DNA of 64,000 bases from positions 1,860,001 through 1,924,000 of the forward strand of contig AP019514.1 in the NCBI GenBank assembly GCA_007182875.1, written 5' to 3'. The stretch is from Vreelandella sulfidaeris. GTDB lineage: Bacteria; Pseudomonadota; Gammaproteobacteria; Pseudomonadales; Halomonadaceae. Shown here one piece after another: positions 1 to 9,582 of this stretch. How positions within the stretch are numbered: position 1 is the stretch's first letter; the number at the start of each line of letters is the position of its first letter. The notes under the pieces are model-generated. The model was not told the DNA's origin. It was given only the letters and a program-made list of their open reading frames with translations, and did no database searches. The position numbers were made by a program, and so were the translations under genes.

Positions 1-294
1 AGCGTCTTTGCCTGAACGGTGATCGTTGATGCTGATCTTCTCGAATTCCCACCCCTCAAACTTGGTCTTGATACTCTCTTCCGGCCCCCACCAGCACTCG
101 CAGCCGAAGACCTCAGTGCCATCGTCCATCTTCAGGCAGATGTTCGTGTGACCCATTTCATTCAGCATTTGCCCGAAACCGCCTGCGTTGGCGGGTGGGA
201 CTTTGTCTTCGATCCGGGTGCCGAATCCTAAGAACTTCACGACACCGCCATTCGCGCTTATCAATGCGCCTACCCGCTGACCAACTGAAGTCAT
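1..294 (-). CDS. hypothetical protein, C-terminus outside window
   Basis: The gene runs off the left edge of the window; 98 residues are visible. The ATG at 294 follows an AGAGG ribosome site. The visible part reads as a soluble protein with two cysteines and two tryptophans in a row (CECWW, residues 65-69) and no membrane segment. I do not recognise the family. It is the last visible member of the leftward operon and follows the TAXI gene after about 50 bases. Confidence 0.6.
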   Translation of the reverse strand, partial: MTSVGQRVGALISANGGVVKFLGFGTRIEDKVPPANAGGFGQMLNEMGHTNICLKMDDGTEVFGCECWWGPEESIKTKFEGWEFEKISINDHRSGKDA

Positions 295-348
295 TGTCTT
301 TACCTCTGGGAGAAGAGAGCCGCCCGTAGACGGCTCTCGTATCTGGGA

Positions 349-1180
349 TTAGCGACCGGCGATGCGGTTGCTGTTCATCATGACGGCGGTGGCCACCGCT
401 TCCAGACTGGCTGCATCTGCATCACTGCGAGCTTGAACCAGGACGTCGGTGCAGGGCACTTCCACGGTGGTGTCGATAAACTTGTCCTCGATCACCACGT
501 CTTGGAAGGTGTAGACCGAATCGCCGTTGGGCAGCTTGTCGTTAAGGCTCCAATCGTTGACGTTGATAATGCGCAAACCGCTGTCTTTGGCATTAACCGC
601 CTCTAGGAACTTGTGGTTTAGGTTGAGCGGTGACGTTACCCACAAAAGGCGTCCATTTGGCCAGTTTTTACTTGGGCAAGCGTGCGAATGCCGCCCTGGT
701 AGAAAGTGCTGGCTTTCATGTAGTCGCTTTCCAGCGTGCGTAGGTAATCCCACGTTTCCGCCGATCCGGTGCCTTGCTCACCCACCGCGATCTTCACGCC
801 TTCTTTACCCAGGTCATCTTCATCGTCAATCGGGCCATCGACCGCTGTTGCGATGTAAACGCACTCCTGGCCCAGCGCACCGATAGTCTCTACGGCCGCA
901 CCGGGGTTGTGATTCAACCAAGCGGCGAGGGCGTCGGCTTGAGTAAAACCCACGTCTACTTCTCCGGCGCCCAGACGATCCAGGTTCTCGACCGACCCGC
1001 GTGAAGCGACCAGATTGTTCTCGACGCGCTGCTCATGAAGAATTTTGCTGAGGTTTGCCCCGAACACGTTGTGGTAGGTGCCACCGGCCACACCGGAACT
1101 GATCACTAATGGCTCAGCGTGAGCGCTTAAAGAAGCAGCCAGAGCGAGTGAGACTGTGAGAGCGATAACGGTTTTTTCAC
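349..1180 (-). CDS. TAXI-family TRAP transporter solute-binding protein
   Basis: Periplasmic substrate-binding protein of the TAXI type, which in bacteria delivers small organic ligands to a fused DctQM membrane permease. Seen: a textbook signal peptide (KKTVIALTVSLALAAS, ending SAHA before EPL), then the typical TAXI opening with SSGVAGGTYHNV, a VASRGSVENL stretch and a GEQGTGSAE loop. I choose the GTG at 1180 because AAAGGAAAG sits 4 bases upstream; one base is missing in the A-run right after it. A second frame break lies near 650, after which the C-terminal third continues to the stop at 349. No permease gene is visible nearby, so the protein either feeds a host permease or has another role; that is inference. 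Confidence 0.75.
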
Positions 1181-1295
1181 GATACTTTCCTTTCATCCAG
1201 GTTTTGGCCAACTTGACCAGGTAGTGAGCTATGACGATCAGCAAACCGATTGCTATCAACGCCATAACGGTCTTCTTAATGACTGCCGCAAACAT
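1177..1295 (-). CDS. small membrane protein, about 39 aa
   Basis: The reading starts MFAAVIKKTVMAL and contains one long hydrophobic helix (ALIAIGLLIVIAHYLV). Its ATG overlaps the stop of the preceding 23-codon gene in a TGATG junction, and its likely TGA overlaps the GTG start of the TAXI gene, so translation would be coupled through all three. Reaching that stop needs one frame correction after the helix. Function unknown. Confidence 0.4.
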
Positions 1296-1366
1296 CACGC
1301 TGAAAAGACCAGCGCAAAGAGTGCGAGCAGTGAGAAAAGCCCAACCTTCTTCAAACTTCGTTTCAT
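1295..1366 (-). CDS. 23-aa hydrophobic peptide
   Basis: Intact short frame MKRSLKKVGLFSLLALFALV plus FSA, with GGAG five bases before the ATG. Basic N-terminus followed by a hydrophobic core resembles a signal peptide or a single membrane helix. It could also be the start of the next gene if a base is missing at the TGATG junction. No function can be assigned. Confidence 0.4.
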   Translation of the reverse strand: MKRSLKKVGLFSLLALFALVFSA

Positions 1367-1412
1367 GGTGGCTCCAACTACCGCGCACTCGGAAGCACGC
1401 GGCATCGTTTGG

Positions 1413-2086
1413 TTATGCTGCTGCGGAATACTTGGTGAGTTTTGCGTTCAACGTGTCGATAGAGACCGGCAGGTTGATCGATGCCTGAATATTGGCGTTC
1501 TCGATGCCTTCTGGCAGATAGGCGTCACATTCCGGCCACAATTCGCGCAGCTTCTTGATCGAGGTGCAGTTGTTGAGGATGCCGCGGATAGTCCCGCCGA
1601 TTTCCTCGGCTTCTTTGGTAAGCTCTTCCAATGCGGTGTGGTTGTTCAGGATGGCTTCAGCCAACACCGGGTTCTTCACGATGATTTGGTCGCTGCGATG
1701 GTTGTAGCGAACAATGCGATACTCGGTCTCGGTCTTCACATGGAGAAACAAGTTGTCGTAATCCATGCAGGAAAAGCTGTGAGAGGTGGTGAAGCTGAGG
1801 CAGATAGCCATGCCGTTGCAATTCAGATTAGCGCTGGTATCGGTGCAGTAGTTTGTCTTTGCTGTTGCATTGGGGCCGAGAATGCTGCTCAACACCTTAC
1901 TGGCTGCTTTGACGGAATCGATCGCCGCTCGGGCTTCCGCTTCACGACCATTCAGTGACTCCAGGCGGGCTGCCTCTGCCAATCGCGCTGACTCTTCAAG
2001 TAATTCCTTACGACGCGGCCATAGGGTCTTTTGATTACCGATGACAGAATTGCGCCCTTAGCGGCTTTGTTTAGGCGTGTGCTCAT
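1413..2086 (-). CDS. hypothetical protein, possibly Nmad5-like
   Basis: About 224 residues after joining two frames near 2035 (AAAAGACCC run). The N-terminus (MSTRLNKAAK...) followed by a charged helix resembles the Nmad5 group, named for a proposed association with nucleotide modification; this rests on my recollection of the family only and is tentative. The middle is rich in Cys and Asn and the end (NAKLTKYSAAA) is short. It is the first gene after the operator at 2112, so it probably heads the operon containing the TAXI gene. Confidence 0.45.
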
Positions 2087-2111
2087 GATTTCGTTCCTTG
2101 CGTTTGGGTAT

Positions 2112-2132
2112 TAAGTCAGTTGTTACTTACTA
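2112..2132. promoter_or_regulatory. phage palindromic operator
   Basis: Site TAAGTCAGTTGTTACTTACT, 26 bases upstream of the gene starting at 2086. On the minus strand a GTAACACCAGTGC element lies 20-35 bases upstream, almost the same as the element beside the site at 4131. Confidence 0.6.
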
Positions 2133-2167
2133 CTACAGTTACAAAAATAGCGCGTTAAGCACTGGTG

Positions 2168-2335
2168 TTACAGCATTCCAATAAGTTGAAGAAGCGCGAT
2201 AATTGCTAAGCCAGCGATGAAAACCCGACGAGGGTTACCACCGCTAAAATGGCCCCGATAATCCAAAAAAGCCATTCGCGCCTGCTCCTTGCGACCACGC
2301 ATCATGCTGTCGATTTTACGTTCGAAGTCGGTCAT
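2168..2335 (-). CDS. small single-pass membrane protein
   Basis: In frame it reads 55 residues starting MTDFERKIDSMMRGRKEQAR. One frame over, from residue 21, the sequence EWLFWIIGAILAVVTLVG is a clear membrane helix ending at a TAG at 2206, so I think one base is missing and the real protein is about 43 residues. Its ATG overlaps the stop of the upstream gene (ATGA). Unknown function. Confidence 0.5.
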   Translation of the reverse strand: MTDFERKIDSMMRGRKEQARMAFLDYRGHFSGGNPRRVFIAGLAIIALLQLIGML

Positions 2336-2598
2336 TGCATGATCGCCTGGATACGTGGATACACGCGGTCTTTCGGTGCGCGTTCCGGGTCTAACCGAGA
2401 CAGCTCATCCAACACTTTGTCGGCGTCTTTGGCCATCTTCGCGATATGCGGACGCATCACTAACTTCATGCGATTGCCGCCATCACCACCGCAGGAGTCG
2501 AACTCCGCATATACCGCTGAAACCAAGCGCTTGGCTTTACGGCGAAGGAGGATCAACCTCACGCTGCGCCAGATACTCTTCCAGGTTATGTCGTTCAT
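2332..2598 (-). CDS. hypothetical basic protein, 88 aa
   Basis: Intact frame starting MNDITWKSIWRSVRL; strongly basic N-terminal half (LLRRKAKR), a CGGDGGN loop, then an alpha-helical acidic C-terminus. It is packed between two small membrane-protein genes with overlapping starts and stops. I do not recognise it. Confidence 0.6.
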   Translation of the reverse strand: MNDITWKSIWRSVRLILLRRKAKRLVSAVYAEFDSCGGDGGNRMKLVMRPHIAKMAKDADKVLDELSRLDPERAPKDRVYPRIQAIMQ

Positions 2599-2601
2599 TT
2601 C

Positions 2602-2726
2602 TCACCCATATAACAAATGGAATGCTACGTAGCCGATCACGATGACCGGGGCCATCAGCAGCAACTTAACGGCTGTCCAAAAATACCTTTCATCAAGCGA
2701 TCAAATCCCACCATTAACTCAATCAT
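2602..2726 (-). CDS. small membrane protein, about 41 aa
   Basis: Starts MIELMVGFDRLMKG, then one base is missing in the GGTATTTTT run, after which YFWTAVKLLLMAPVIVIGYV gives a membrane helix ending at the TGA just before the next gene. The operator-like half site at 2753 lies 27 bases upstream of the ATG. First gene of a four-gene run of tiny membrane-associated or basic proteins. Confidence 0.45.
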
Positions 2727-2811
2727 CGCTGCCTACTCCAGTTAGTGTCTAAAGTAAGTATCGCTTGAGTCGTTGAGGGTTGAAAGCGTCTCAATGACTG
2801 GCATTAAAGCG

Positions 2812-3310
2812 CTATGCCGCCCCGTCCTTCATCATTTCGTTGATCACATCGGCGAACATATTGCCGGTGGGTTCAAACGTCTCAGACTCGACCCTTTTGG
2901 GCTTCTCAATCGACGTCTTGCTAGCCGCCGCTTGCGTTGCGTTGGCTATCTGTTCCTCGTTCATCGCGGTGCGGCTGGTGGCGATGATCGCAGTGCGACG
3001 ACGACGACTTAGCCGCTCGCTCTCTATACGATCTTGATCCCGTTTCTCACGGGCCCTCGACCAGTGCCGTATACGATTCAAAGAACAGCGCCTTGCCGGC
3101 CTTTTTCTCTGCGAGCATCATCTTGATGGCAGGGCAGGTGCGAGCATCAATGGCCGCTCGGCAATCATCGAAACCTCTTAGTCTGTCTTCCTTATAGGCG
3201 TAGACAGTGCGCTGGCATACCGCATAAGTCGGGTGACGGTTAGTGCATTCGCAAGAGAAGCCGTAAAGGTTATCTCCGGTCATCGAGAGCGGAATCTTGG
3301 CTCGCGTCAT
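2812..3310 (-). CDS. hypothetical protein with Cys/His-rich N-terminal domain
   Basis: Two frames join near 3055 (GGGCCC) to give about 166 residues. The N-terminal part has spaced cysteines and a histidine (FSCECTNRHPTYAVC, then DDCRAA and RTCPAIKM) that could bind a metal. The C-terminal half is very basic and then acidic. The pattern MTRAKIP...NLYGFSC is one I associate with uncharacterised phage proteins. The ATG at 3310 lies directly after the upstream stop (TAGTCATG). Confidence 0.55.
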
Positions 3311-3312
3311 GA

Positions 3313-4107
3313 CTATCTCCGAATGACAGCGGTGAGCCCTGCCAGAGCGCCCCAAGTGTTATTGGTTTCAGCCATCAGAGCGCTCTCATGACGCATCACC
3401 AAGTCTTGGATGGTGGGCACTAGCTGCGGGAACAGATTTCCGCGGGTGTTCTTGGAGATACTGAGCCGACAGCCAGCGCATATCCCGGTGGTAGCCAGTG
3501 GGAATATCCAGATCGTCAGAATTCCACACGGTCATCAGCGAGTTTTTAAGCATTGCCTCGATAACGTGGCCGTTTTGGTAAAGCCTTTGGCATCGACCAC
3601 TTGGCGGGTCTCAGCAACGTCATCTTGTGGATTGCCAATGAGTATTTCGTAGCGCATCTGCTTCAACTTGTCGCTCAGCGGCAACGAAATGAAATTGGTT
3701 GCGTCTCGCGGCACCAAAATATTGACCTGCAAGCTGCGATTGATGGCCAGTCGATCACCAAAAGACGTGGCAATCTCTTCGGTATATTCACGCACTTTCT
3801 TCGGCGACTCGGGTCGACTGAAGTTGGCACTGAAAATACGGAACCATTCTGGCAAGAAGGTCGGTATGTTTGCGTGATAGACGGCTTTCAGCGTGTTCGA
3901 ACTGTCCTGATCCTGATAAAGCGGCAGTAGGGCGGACTTGTTAGAACCCAGCTCGTTATGAATGGCAAGTGCGCCAAGAAAGATGCCATCCATGATGGGC
4001 GACTTGCCCGTTGAATCTGGAAATTCACCTAGCAGGCGTGCAGTCACGAACGGCACGACGTAGCTATCCTCGTTGGTGTATTCAGGTTTTATCTGTGCAG
4101 CTTCCAT
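3313..4107 (-). CDS. hypothetical protein, about 264 aa
   Basis: First gene after the operator at 4131. Three frames join near 3570 and 3440 to give a soluble protein starting MEAAQIKPEYTNEDSYVVPF and ending in a helix-rich tail (VPTIQDLVMRHESALMAE). No motif that I can name. Its position upstream of small accessory genes and downstream of the primase suggests an early or middle function, which is inference. Confidence 0.5.
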
Positions 4108-4130
4108 GTTGTTCCTCGTGTGTATTTGGG

Positions 4131-4150
4131 AAGTAACGAATTACTTACTA
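4131..4150. promoter_or_regulatory. phage palindromic operator with promoter
   Basis: AAGTAACGAATTACTTACTA, 24 bases before the ATG at 4107. Reading the minus strand, ATGACA and TAGAAT are spaced by 16 bases immediately upstream, so the palindrome would cover the transcription start. Confidence 0.65.
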
Positions 4151-4175
4151 TATTCTAACTATAAGAACACTGGTG

Positions 4176-5253
4176 TCATAGCATTTGCAAGCGCATTTTC
4201 ATCTGCAATGCCTTTGAGTAAGGCTGCGCCTGTGAAATTGCCCGTCCGACTTCGGCTGGCGTGGCTTCATTGGGGTCGAGTCCGGTTGGCAGAAGAGCCA
4301 TACGACAACTGAAACCGTGCTGAGTCAGCAGATCGCAGGCTTTGAGAGCGTCGCGGATCGCTGCCGGTTCGGAGTCCCACATGAAGGTAACGGTTTTGAG
4401 GCCCGCTTCTTTGAGCATCAGAAAAGCGGATAGCTGATCCTCGCCATCGTCACTTGTTTGCGACAAGTGCTTGCCGAAGGTGCCGACTGCCTCGACATCA
4501 TCCATACCCTGATCCCACAGATATTGGCTGAGTGACCAGACGTCGAATGCGCCTTCACCGACGATAACGTGCTGCTTGCCCAGTGCGTTATGACCGTTGT
4601 AGAGATAAGCCCCGGACGCTGGCATGCCCAACGCGAAGCGATATTTGTCCTCCTGAGTGCCGGTTATGTCACGGCCCTGAAACGTCTTCAGGTCGCCGGT
4701 TATGTCAAAGACCGGAATGATCACGCGCTGATAAAAGTCCTGCTGACTCTCGTAGCCGTTCAGCTCGTAACGGAACACGCCGGTATCCGAGAAGTGGAGC
4801 TTGAACTTGGCGCAGGTTTTCGCTGTGACTCCACGCTCCCATAGATACGTGGGAATGGAGCCGCCTTCAGCGGGCAGGGTGATGATGGGGTCGGGCAGGC
4901 CGCTAAGCGCTTTAAACGTGGTCTCCCGATGTTCGCGCTCAACGACATACCCCATTGCATCGAAGTAGCCCTCAAGGTGATCGATGACCTGCTTACCGCT
5001 GGGGGCGTCAATGGTCGCTTTACAAACGACCACTTGTTGAAGTTCTCTCCAGGCGGATGGTCACCTGCAAAGCAGTTCCCAAGCCCTGATTGTTCGTTAA
5101 GATAAACCTTCCAGCTATCGCTACCACAAACAGGGCACTCTTTAAGGATGAGTTGGGTGCCTTTCCGTGAGCGCGACGTTTTGTAGGTGATGCCCTGGGT
5201 GTCCAGGTAGTCTCGAAGATCAAGGTCTTCGAGCATCTGCTCAAATTTGCCAT
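4176..5253 (-). CDS. DNA primase (zinc finger plus TOPRIM)
   Basis: Makes RNA primers at the phage replication fork. Seen: an N-terminal zinc-binding domain with CPVCG near residue 45 and a later Cys and His (NCFAGDH); a TOPRIM domain with the EGAFDVW acidic motif and the second acidic stretch FMWDSEP. Length after joining is about 358 residues. I start at the ATG at 5253; a missing T gives MANFEQMLEDLDLRDYL. A further frame break is near 5030 (WSFVKATIDAP). The operator at 5255 abuts the start codon. The helicase gene lies 1.6 kb upstream in the same direction, and the pair is a usual primosome arrangement. Confidence 0.8.
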
Positions 5254-5254
5254 G

Positions 5255-5272
5255 ATAGTAACTCGTTACTGA
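5255..5272. promoter_or_regulatory. diverged copy of the phage operator
   Basis: TAGTAACTCGTTACTGA is a shorter version of the palindrome directly before the primase start, where it would overlap the ribosome site. Confidence 0.4.
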
Positions 5273-5320
5273 TATAACTGGATGCAAGGATGCACGAAGA
5301 ATCGTTGGGAGTATCGCTAA

Positions 5321-5516
5321 TTAACCTGGCTTTCCGTCCGGGTTTATCAGTTGTTCACCAATTTCTTCATAGTCGCTGTCGTTGAAGCCGAAGTGGTCGT
5401 CATCCTCCCAACAGTGACCGTCCCATTTCGATGTAATCCATCGTCCTTGATCCTTAACCCAGTATTTTCCCGCCTCACGCTTTATCTTGGGGTTCGCCAC
5501 GACCTTTGTCCGCCAT
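5321..5516 (-). CDS. small acidic hypothetical protein
   Basis: About 64 residues after removing one extra C in a CCCC run: MADKGRGEPKIKREAGKYWV, then a Trp-rich middle and an acidic end with HCWEDDDHFGF. No good ribosome site. The compact Trp/Asp composition looks coding, but the start is uncertain. Unknown function. Confidence 0.4.
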
Positions 5517-5546
5517 TGAGTGTTTGTTCTATTTGCTAATTATTCG

Positions 5547-6163
5547 CTAACGATCATTGGGGTTCATCTGCTCAATGCAGACGTTTTTGACAACAATGGT
5601 TAGACTGGTAGGGCTAGGCTGACTGTATTTCTCGACGACAAAGTGAGCCTCAACCAGCGCGATCCACACGTCTGGCGACAGCACCGATAGGTGTAGCGGT
5701 TGACCAATCGTGACTCTGCCCAGGTTATCGGGCACCACGCAGATTTCGAACACGCCGTTATCGCGTGTTTGGCTAGCAATGGCAGCCAAGACAGCTTCAA
5801 CTTTTCAGGCGGTATATGCTCCATCACATCGATGCAAATGAAGTGGTCTGTCTCGATCCCTTCCATTAGCCAAAGATTCTGATGGAGAACGTAAGCTGCT
5901 CGCTCAGACGTCCTCTAACAGCCTCATCAAGCGCGTTATCGCAGTGATCAACCATCGTCACCACATAGCCCATATCGTGCAGCAGAAGCGATCCTCGACC
6001 CGTTCCCGAGCCATACTCTGCGACGGTGGTGCCAGTGAATAAGCCTCGGACAAACGAGGGTTTCGTTTTACGAACTTCTCGGCAGGCGAGTAGTCGCGGT
6101 AAACATCAAACCCCACACCCTTTCATACTTCTCACGCTCAATAGCGGCAAGATCGTTCGTCAT
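5547..6163 (-). CDS. class I SAM-dependent methyltransferase
   Basis: About 205 residues with several frame breaks (near 6090, 6060, 5880 and 5790). The SAM-binding motif is clear: VAEYGSGTGRGSLLL followed by the acidic end of strand 2 (VTMVDH), then a CIDVMEHIPPEKL stretch typical of small-molecule or protein methyltransferases. There is no NPPY/DPPY motif, so a DNA adenine or N4-cytosine target is unlikely. The substrate cannot be read from the sequence. Confidence 0.7.
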
Positions 6164-6192
6164 GATTCGCTCTGATCACAAACTACGTTGGC

Positions 6193-6563
6193 TTACAGGA
6201 CGTCGTCGGGGTCGATGACGTCGCTGAACTGGGCTTGGAGTCCTTTGTAATCAATCAAGCCTGCCGAGAAAGCGAGTCGAGCAATGATAGGCACGCGGCC
6301 CACTTTGAGCTGGAAGATCAGAGAACCGGCACAGACAGAATCTTTCGACCCTGGCTGATAATGTTCACCTTCCTCCCCATCTTCATCGTGGTCTCTACTG
6401 CCGCTTAACGTCTTGTGGCAGTAGAAGGCTTTACCGTCGTCCTGTATCAGATCGTTGGCGATCTGCTCGATACGTCCCGGCATCAGATCGATAGCCTGGT
6501 CGTCGTTGCGGAACGGGCAGTTTGCACACGGTTTCTTTAGCCTAAAAGGGTGATCTTTGCCAT
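6193..6563 (-). CDS. small Cys/His protein (DUF6283-like)
   Basis: About 123 residues with one base missing near 6545. Motifs: KPCANCPFR near residue 12 and FYCHKT near 50, which together look like a metal or Fe-S site of the kind in DUF6283-type proteins (a recollection of the family, not a search). First gene after the operator at 6576, so it is probably expressed from its own promoter, after the terminator that closes the upstream operon. Confidence 0.55.
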
Positions 6564-6575
6564 GACTATCCTATT

Positions 6576-6599
6576 AGTAAGTAAGCGATGAGTCACTAT
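6576..6599. promoter_or_regulatory. phage palindromic operator
   Basis: AGTAAGTAAGCGATGAGTCA, 13 bases before the ATG at 6563 and directly after the minus-strand terminator at 6605. Confidence 0.6.
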
Positions 6600-6604
6600 G
6601 CTAT

Positions 6605-6630
6605 GAAAAAATAGGGGGCAAATGCCCCCA
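6605..6630 (-). terminator. Rho-independent terminator
   Basis: Hairpin GGGGGCATTTGCCCCC followed by TATTTTTT on the minus strand, 25 bases after the stop of the 62-aa gene. It closes the helicase operon. Confidence 0.8.
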
Positions 6631-6654
6631 AGATTTACAGCTTATCTTTGAGTT

Positions 6655-6843
6655 CTATATAACCTTTGCCAGCGCTTCTAGTAACTCCTTAATACTGGGG
6701 TAGCCGTAATCTTCGGCGATTTCCAATAAAGCGTCGCGATTTTCAACACTGGTAGCAAAAGCAACATTGACCTTGCCCTCGCGATACCTTGCCCTTCGGA
6801 GCCTCGCCTGCTCGCGTTGACGGGTTAATTTATCCTCAGTCAT
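6655..6843 (-). CDS. small DNA-binding protein, ribbon-helix-helix type
   Basis: Intact 62-residue frame: a basic lead (RQREQARLRRARYREGK), a short strand (VNVAFATS) and two helices ending KELLEALAKVI, the layout of MetJ/Arc repressors, which bind palindromes as dimers of dimers. It is a candidate for the protein that binds the repeated 20-bp palindrome, but nothing in the sequence proves this. It lies just after the helicase gene and before a strong terminator. Confidence 0.55.
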   Translation of the reverse strand: MTEDKLTRQREQARLRRARYREGKVNVAFATSVENRDALLEIAEDYGYPSIKELLEALAKVI

Positions 6844-6859
6844 AAGGTCTCCCTGACTT

Positions 6860-8247
6860 TTACGTTACGTCAAGTATCTTGGTTAAGAACTGCATGCGCT
6901 CTAAGTCTTGCTTGATGCGAATGGTAATGTCGCTGCGCTGGTTACGAGACGCGGCAAAATACAACCTCGCTTCTTGATTAGCCTTCTCTTCCTCGGTCTT
7001 GTTGATCGAGATAACTAAGTCGGCAATACGTATTTTGTTAAAGTCCTCAGCGACGTCGGTCATCGTGGCCACTGAAGAACGAGCACCCTCGCGATTGGTC
7101 TGGGTGGCGGTGAGCAAAGCTACGTCATACTGCATGGCAATCGCCCGCAGACCGACATAGATACTCTTGCTGTTTTCGATGGGGTCTTGAGTGCGGAAAT
7201 CGGGCGCCATTATGTCACCGTAGTCCACAATAACCATATCAAAACGATCCCGCGCGCCTTGTAATGCTCAATAAGGCGAGCGAGCTGCTTAGGTGTGAAA
7301 GAGCCAGTAGGGAACTGATGAAGGATAAACTTGCCAGCCTTGCCAGCTAATTTCTCAATCTCATCCCTGACTTCATCAGACTTATCGGTCAACTCAGCCA
7401 TTGCCACGCTGGAGAGCGAGGCATCGATACGATCCGCCAATACCAAATCACTGACTTCCAGCGATACGTAAAGCACATCGTATCCCGCCACACAGGCGTT
7501 CGTGCCAAACTGAGCTAAGCCGGTGGATTTGCCCGCTTTCGGGCCACCCATGAGCAGCACCATTTCTTTCCTGGCCCATCCACCGTGATATAAAAGCGAA
7601 TCGATCCCAGGGTAGCCGGTGGTAATGCTCACATCAGAGGCGCTTATCTTGCCACTCTTACGATCTTCACGAACTTCCGTCCGAGAAGCCAAGCGCTCGA
7701 AATAATCGTAACCTTGATTGGCGTCGTTAGCACCTACCATTATGGCTTTTGAAACACTTGTTCGACTTGACCATAGTCTAAATCGACACCTGCTTTCTCT
7801 GCACGCTCCATATCCTCGACGACCTTGAACAACGCCGCTTGCAGAGCCCGATGGCGTGCAAACGTCGTGACCTGCTCGACGAGGTATTTCAAATCCCCCA
7901 GCGGCTCGTCATAGACTTCTTTCATGACGCGCTTGATGTCGGGGATCAGTTCTTTCTTCAGGCGGCCAGTCTTGATAGCCCCTTGAATATATGACGCCAA
8001 CGTCCGTGTGCTGGGTGCGCTTTCATACTTTTTGAAGTGATTTTTGGCAACGGCAACAAGGAAGCGGGAGGCCGCATCGGTGAAGAAGTCCTTGTCGACC
8101 AAATCCTCACACTGCTGAAGAAACGAGGTGTCTCGCAGCGTGTGACTCACCACTTTTACCCTCGAATTCAGGCGAAAGGGTGAGGGTAGAACTGCCGGAC
8201 GTGCCGGCGGTTCCAATGGAAGCGATTACGGAAGCAGCGCTGCTCAT
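6860..8247 (-). CDS. replicative DNA helicase, DnaB-like (RecA fold)
   Basis: Unwinds the fork ahead of the phage polymerase. After joining frames near 8160, 7740 and 7235 the protein is about 460 residues. N-terminal part: helical domain (VDKDFFTDAASRFLV...). C-terminal ATPase: Walker A GGPKAGKSTG, a switch region, Walker B MVIVDYGDIMAP, then LLTATQTNREG and an arginine-containing end (AASRNQRSD), in DnaB order. The ATG at 8247 comes just after the Hfq-like gene. Primase lies downstream in the same direction. Confidence 0.8.
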
Positions 8248-8253
8248 TACGGT

Positions 8254-8577
8254 TTAACCCTCAACCGGCATCACGATTCGAGCGATGGCTGACTTGAAGA
8301 TAATCTCGCGATCCCCGCAGTGCTCGATGGCGACGGAGTATCGATCGAAGCCGATCGGTTTGACTGCGCTCAGCACGGTGCCATCTAGCAATACGATGGC
8401 AATCGGGGTCTGATTGCGGATCATCCCCACAAGGGCGGATTCGTGTTGCTCAAGCTGGCGACGAGCGGGCGGCTTGGCCTTCTTCGCATCTTTGAAGCTA
8501 GGCTTGCTCTGGCTGTGAGCGTCCACACGGCGAGCGACGCTAGTGGAAAGGATTGGGCGACTGGCGGTGCTTTTCAT
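8254..8577 (-). CDS. Hfq-like RNA-binding (Sm-fold) protein
   Basis: 107 residues, starting at the ATG at 8577 with AGGA nine bases upstream. The first 45 residues are basic and disordered. Residues 46-105 follow the Hfq pattern: a helix (LEQHESALVGMIRN), an Sm1-like part (PIAIVLLDGTVLSAV, then GFDRYSVAI) and an Sm2-like part IIFKSAIARIVMP, in the place of the VYKHAISTVVP of bacterial Hfq. In bacteria Hfq hexamers pair small RNAs with mRNAs. The His of YKHA is replaced by Ser, so RNA binding may differ. It sits between two replication-operon genes. Confidence 0.6.
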   Translation of the reverse strand: MKSTASRPILSTSVARRVDAHSQSKPSFKDAKKAKPPARRQLEQHESALVGMIRNQTPIAIVLLDGTVLSAVKPIGFDRYSVAIEHCGDREIIFKSAIARIVMPVEG

Positions 8578-8593
8578 TGGTGCTTCCTTGATT

Positions 8594-9461
8594 TCAGTGT
8601 GTTGAGTGCTGCAACTCAATAATAAGTAACGACTGACAGGGGTTAATCAGCCCCATACAGTTCTTTGCGACGCGGAGAGCCTTCTCCACGACTGCCTTGC
8701 CGAAGCGCTGTGCAGCCAGTTCTTCAGAGAGGTGTTCGTAACGGTGAATGAGCGTGGCCAGGGCGAACTCTTTGTGAGCCTTCGTCTCAACCTGATCGAG
8801 TAGATAATTGCGGTATTCGACCTGATGCCATTCGTCTCCCGCGTCCCGGTGGTAACAAGGCTCGTAAGCAGTGCGAATCCGAGTGCGGAGGCTGTCGTTC
8901 CAGGCAGTCAGGGCAACCTGAATGTGGTCTTCGTGATAGAGCTGGCTAACGCGGGGTAGCTGCGTCCAGTTACGTGCTTCTGCCCAGTCCATGATCGTGC
9001 GGCAGTAGTAGTCGTAAGTGACACCGATGCTGTCTGCGGCCTGTCGCGCTTTCCAGAGCGACGTCATTTGTGTAGGAGTAGAGCGACACTAATGAGGTGG
9101 CCTTAATTCCCTTGTGGAACCAGTGAGAGTTCACATCTTCACGTTTTCGCATCACCCAGGCGTGTTCCGAGCGGTAGGCTTCTAGAAACAGGGCTGTCGC
9201 CTGCCAGGGGTGCAGGATGCGATAGTCGAACCACTTGGATGCCATTAAGTCCGCTTCCCGCAACAGCAGGTCACGCTTAATTTCACTCATGACAACCTCA
9301 TCCATATCCGAAGTGGAGAGGTCTTCGTAGAGTTCAACGCCTTTGCGTCCCCGATACCTGTCACGTAGATTCTCAGGCAGCTCAGCAAGCGGAATATGCT
9401 TTACCGGACGGCTATTCATGTCATGAACGGCATGATCTCTACGAGGTTTTGTGGCTGCCAT
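8594..9461 (-). CDS. hypothetical protein at head of replication operon
   Basis: About 288 residues after one join near 9065. Start ATG at 9461 with AAGGTGAG eight bases upstream. The protein is basic at its N-terminus (KPRRDHAVHDMNSRPVKH) and mostly helical and charged, with many Trp, Tyr and His. Being the first gene after an operator and followed by the Hfq-like and helicase genes, a replication or early regulatory role is possible; no family recognised. Confidence 0.5.
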
Positions 9462-9478
9462 GATTCTCACCTTATGAA

Positions 9479-9496
9479 AGTAAGTTGTTACTTACT
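9479..9496. promoter_or_regulatory. phage palindromic operator
   Basis: AGTAAGTTGTTACTTACT, 18 bases before the ATG at 9461, ahead of the gene that opens the replication operon. Confidence 0.65.
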
Positions 9497-9582
9497 GGAA
9501 TGATCTTACACTAGCATTCAATCGTTAGGTAGCGGAAGCTGAAAATCTTGTTTTTGACGTCGAGCCGAAGGCGAGGCTGACC

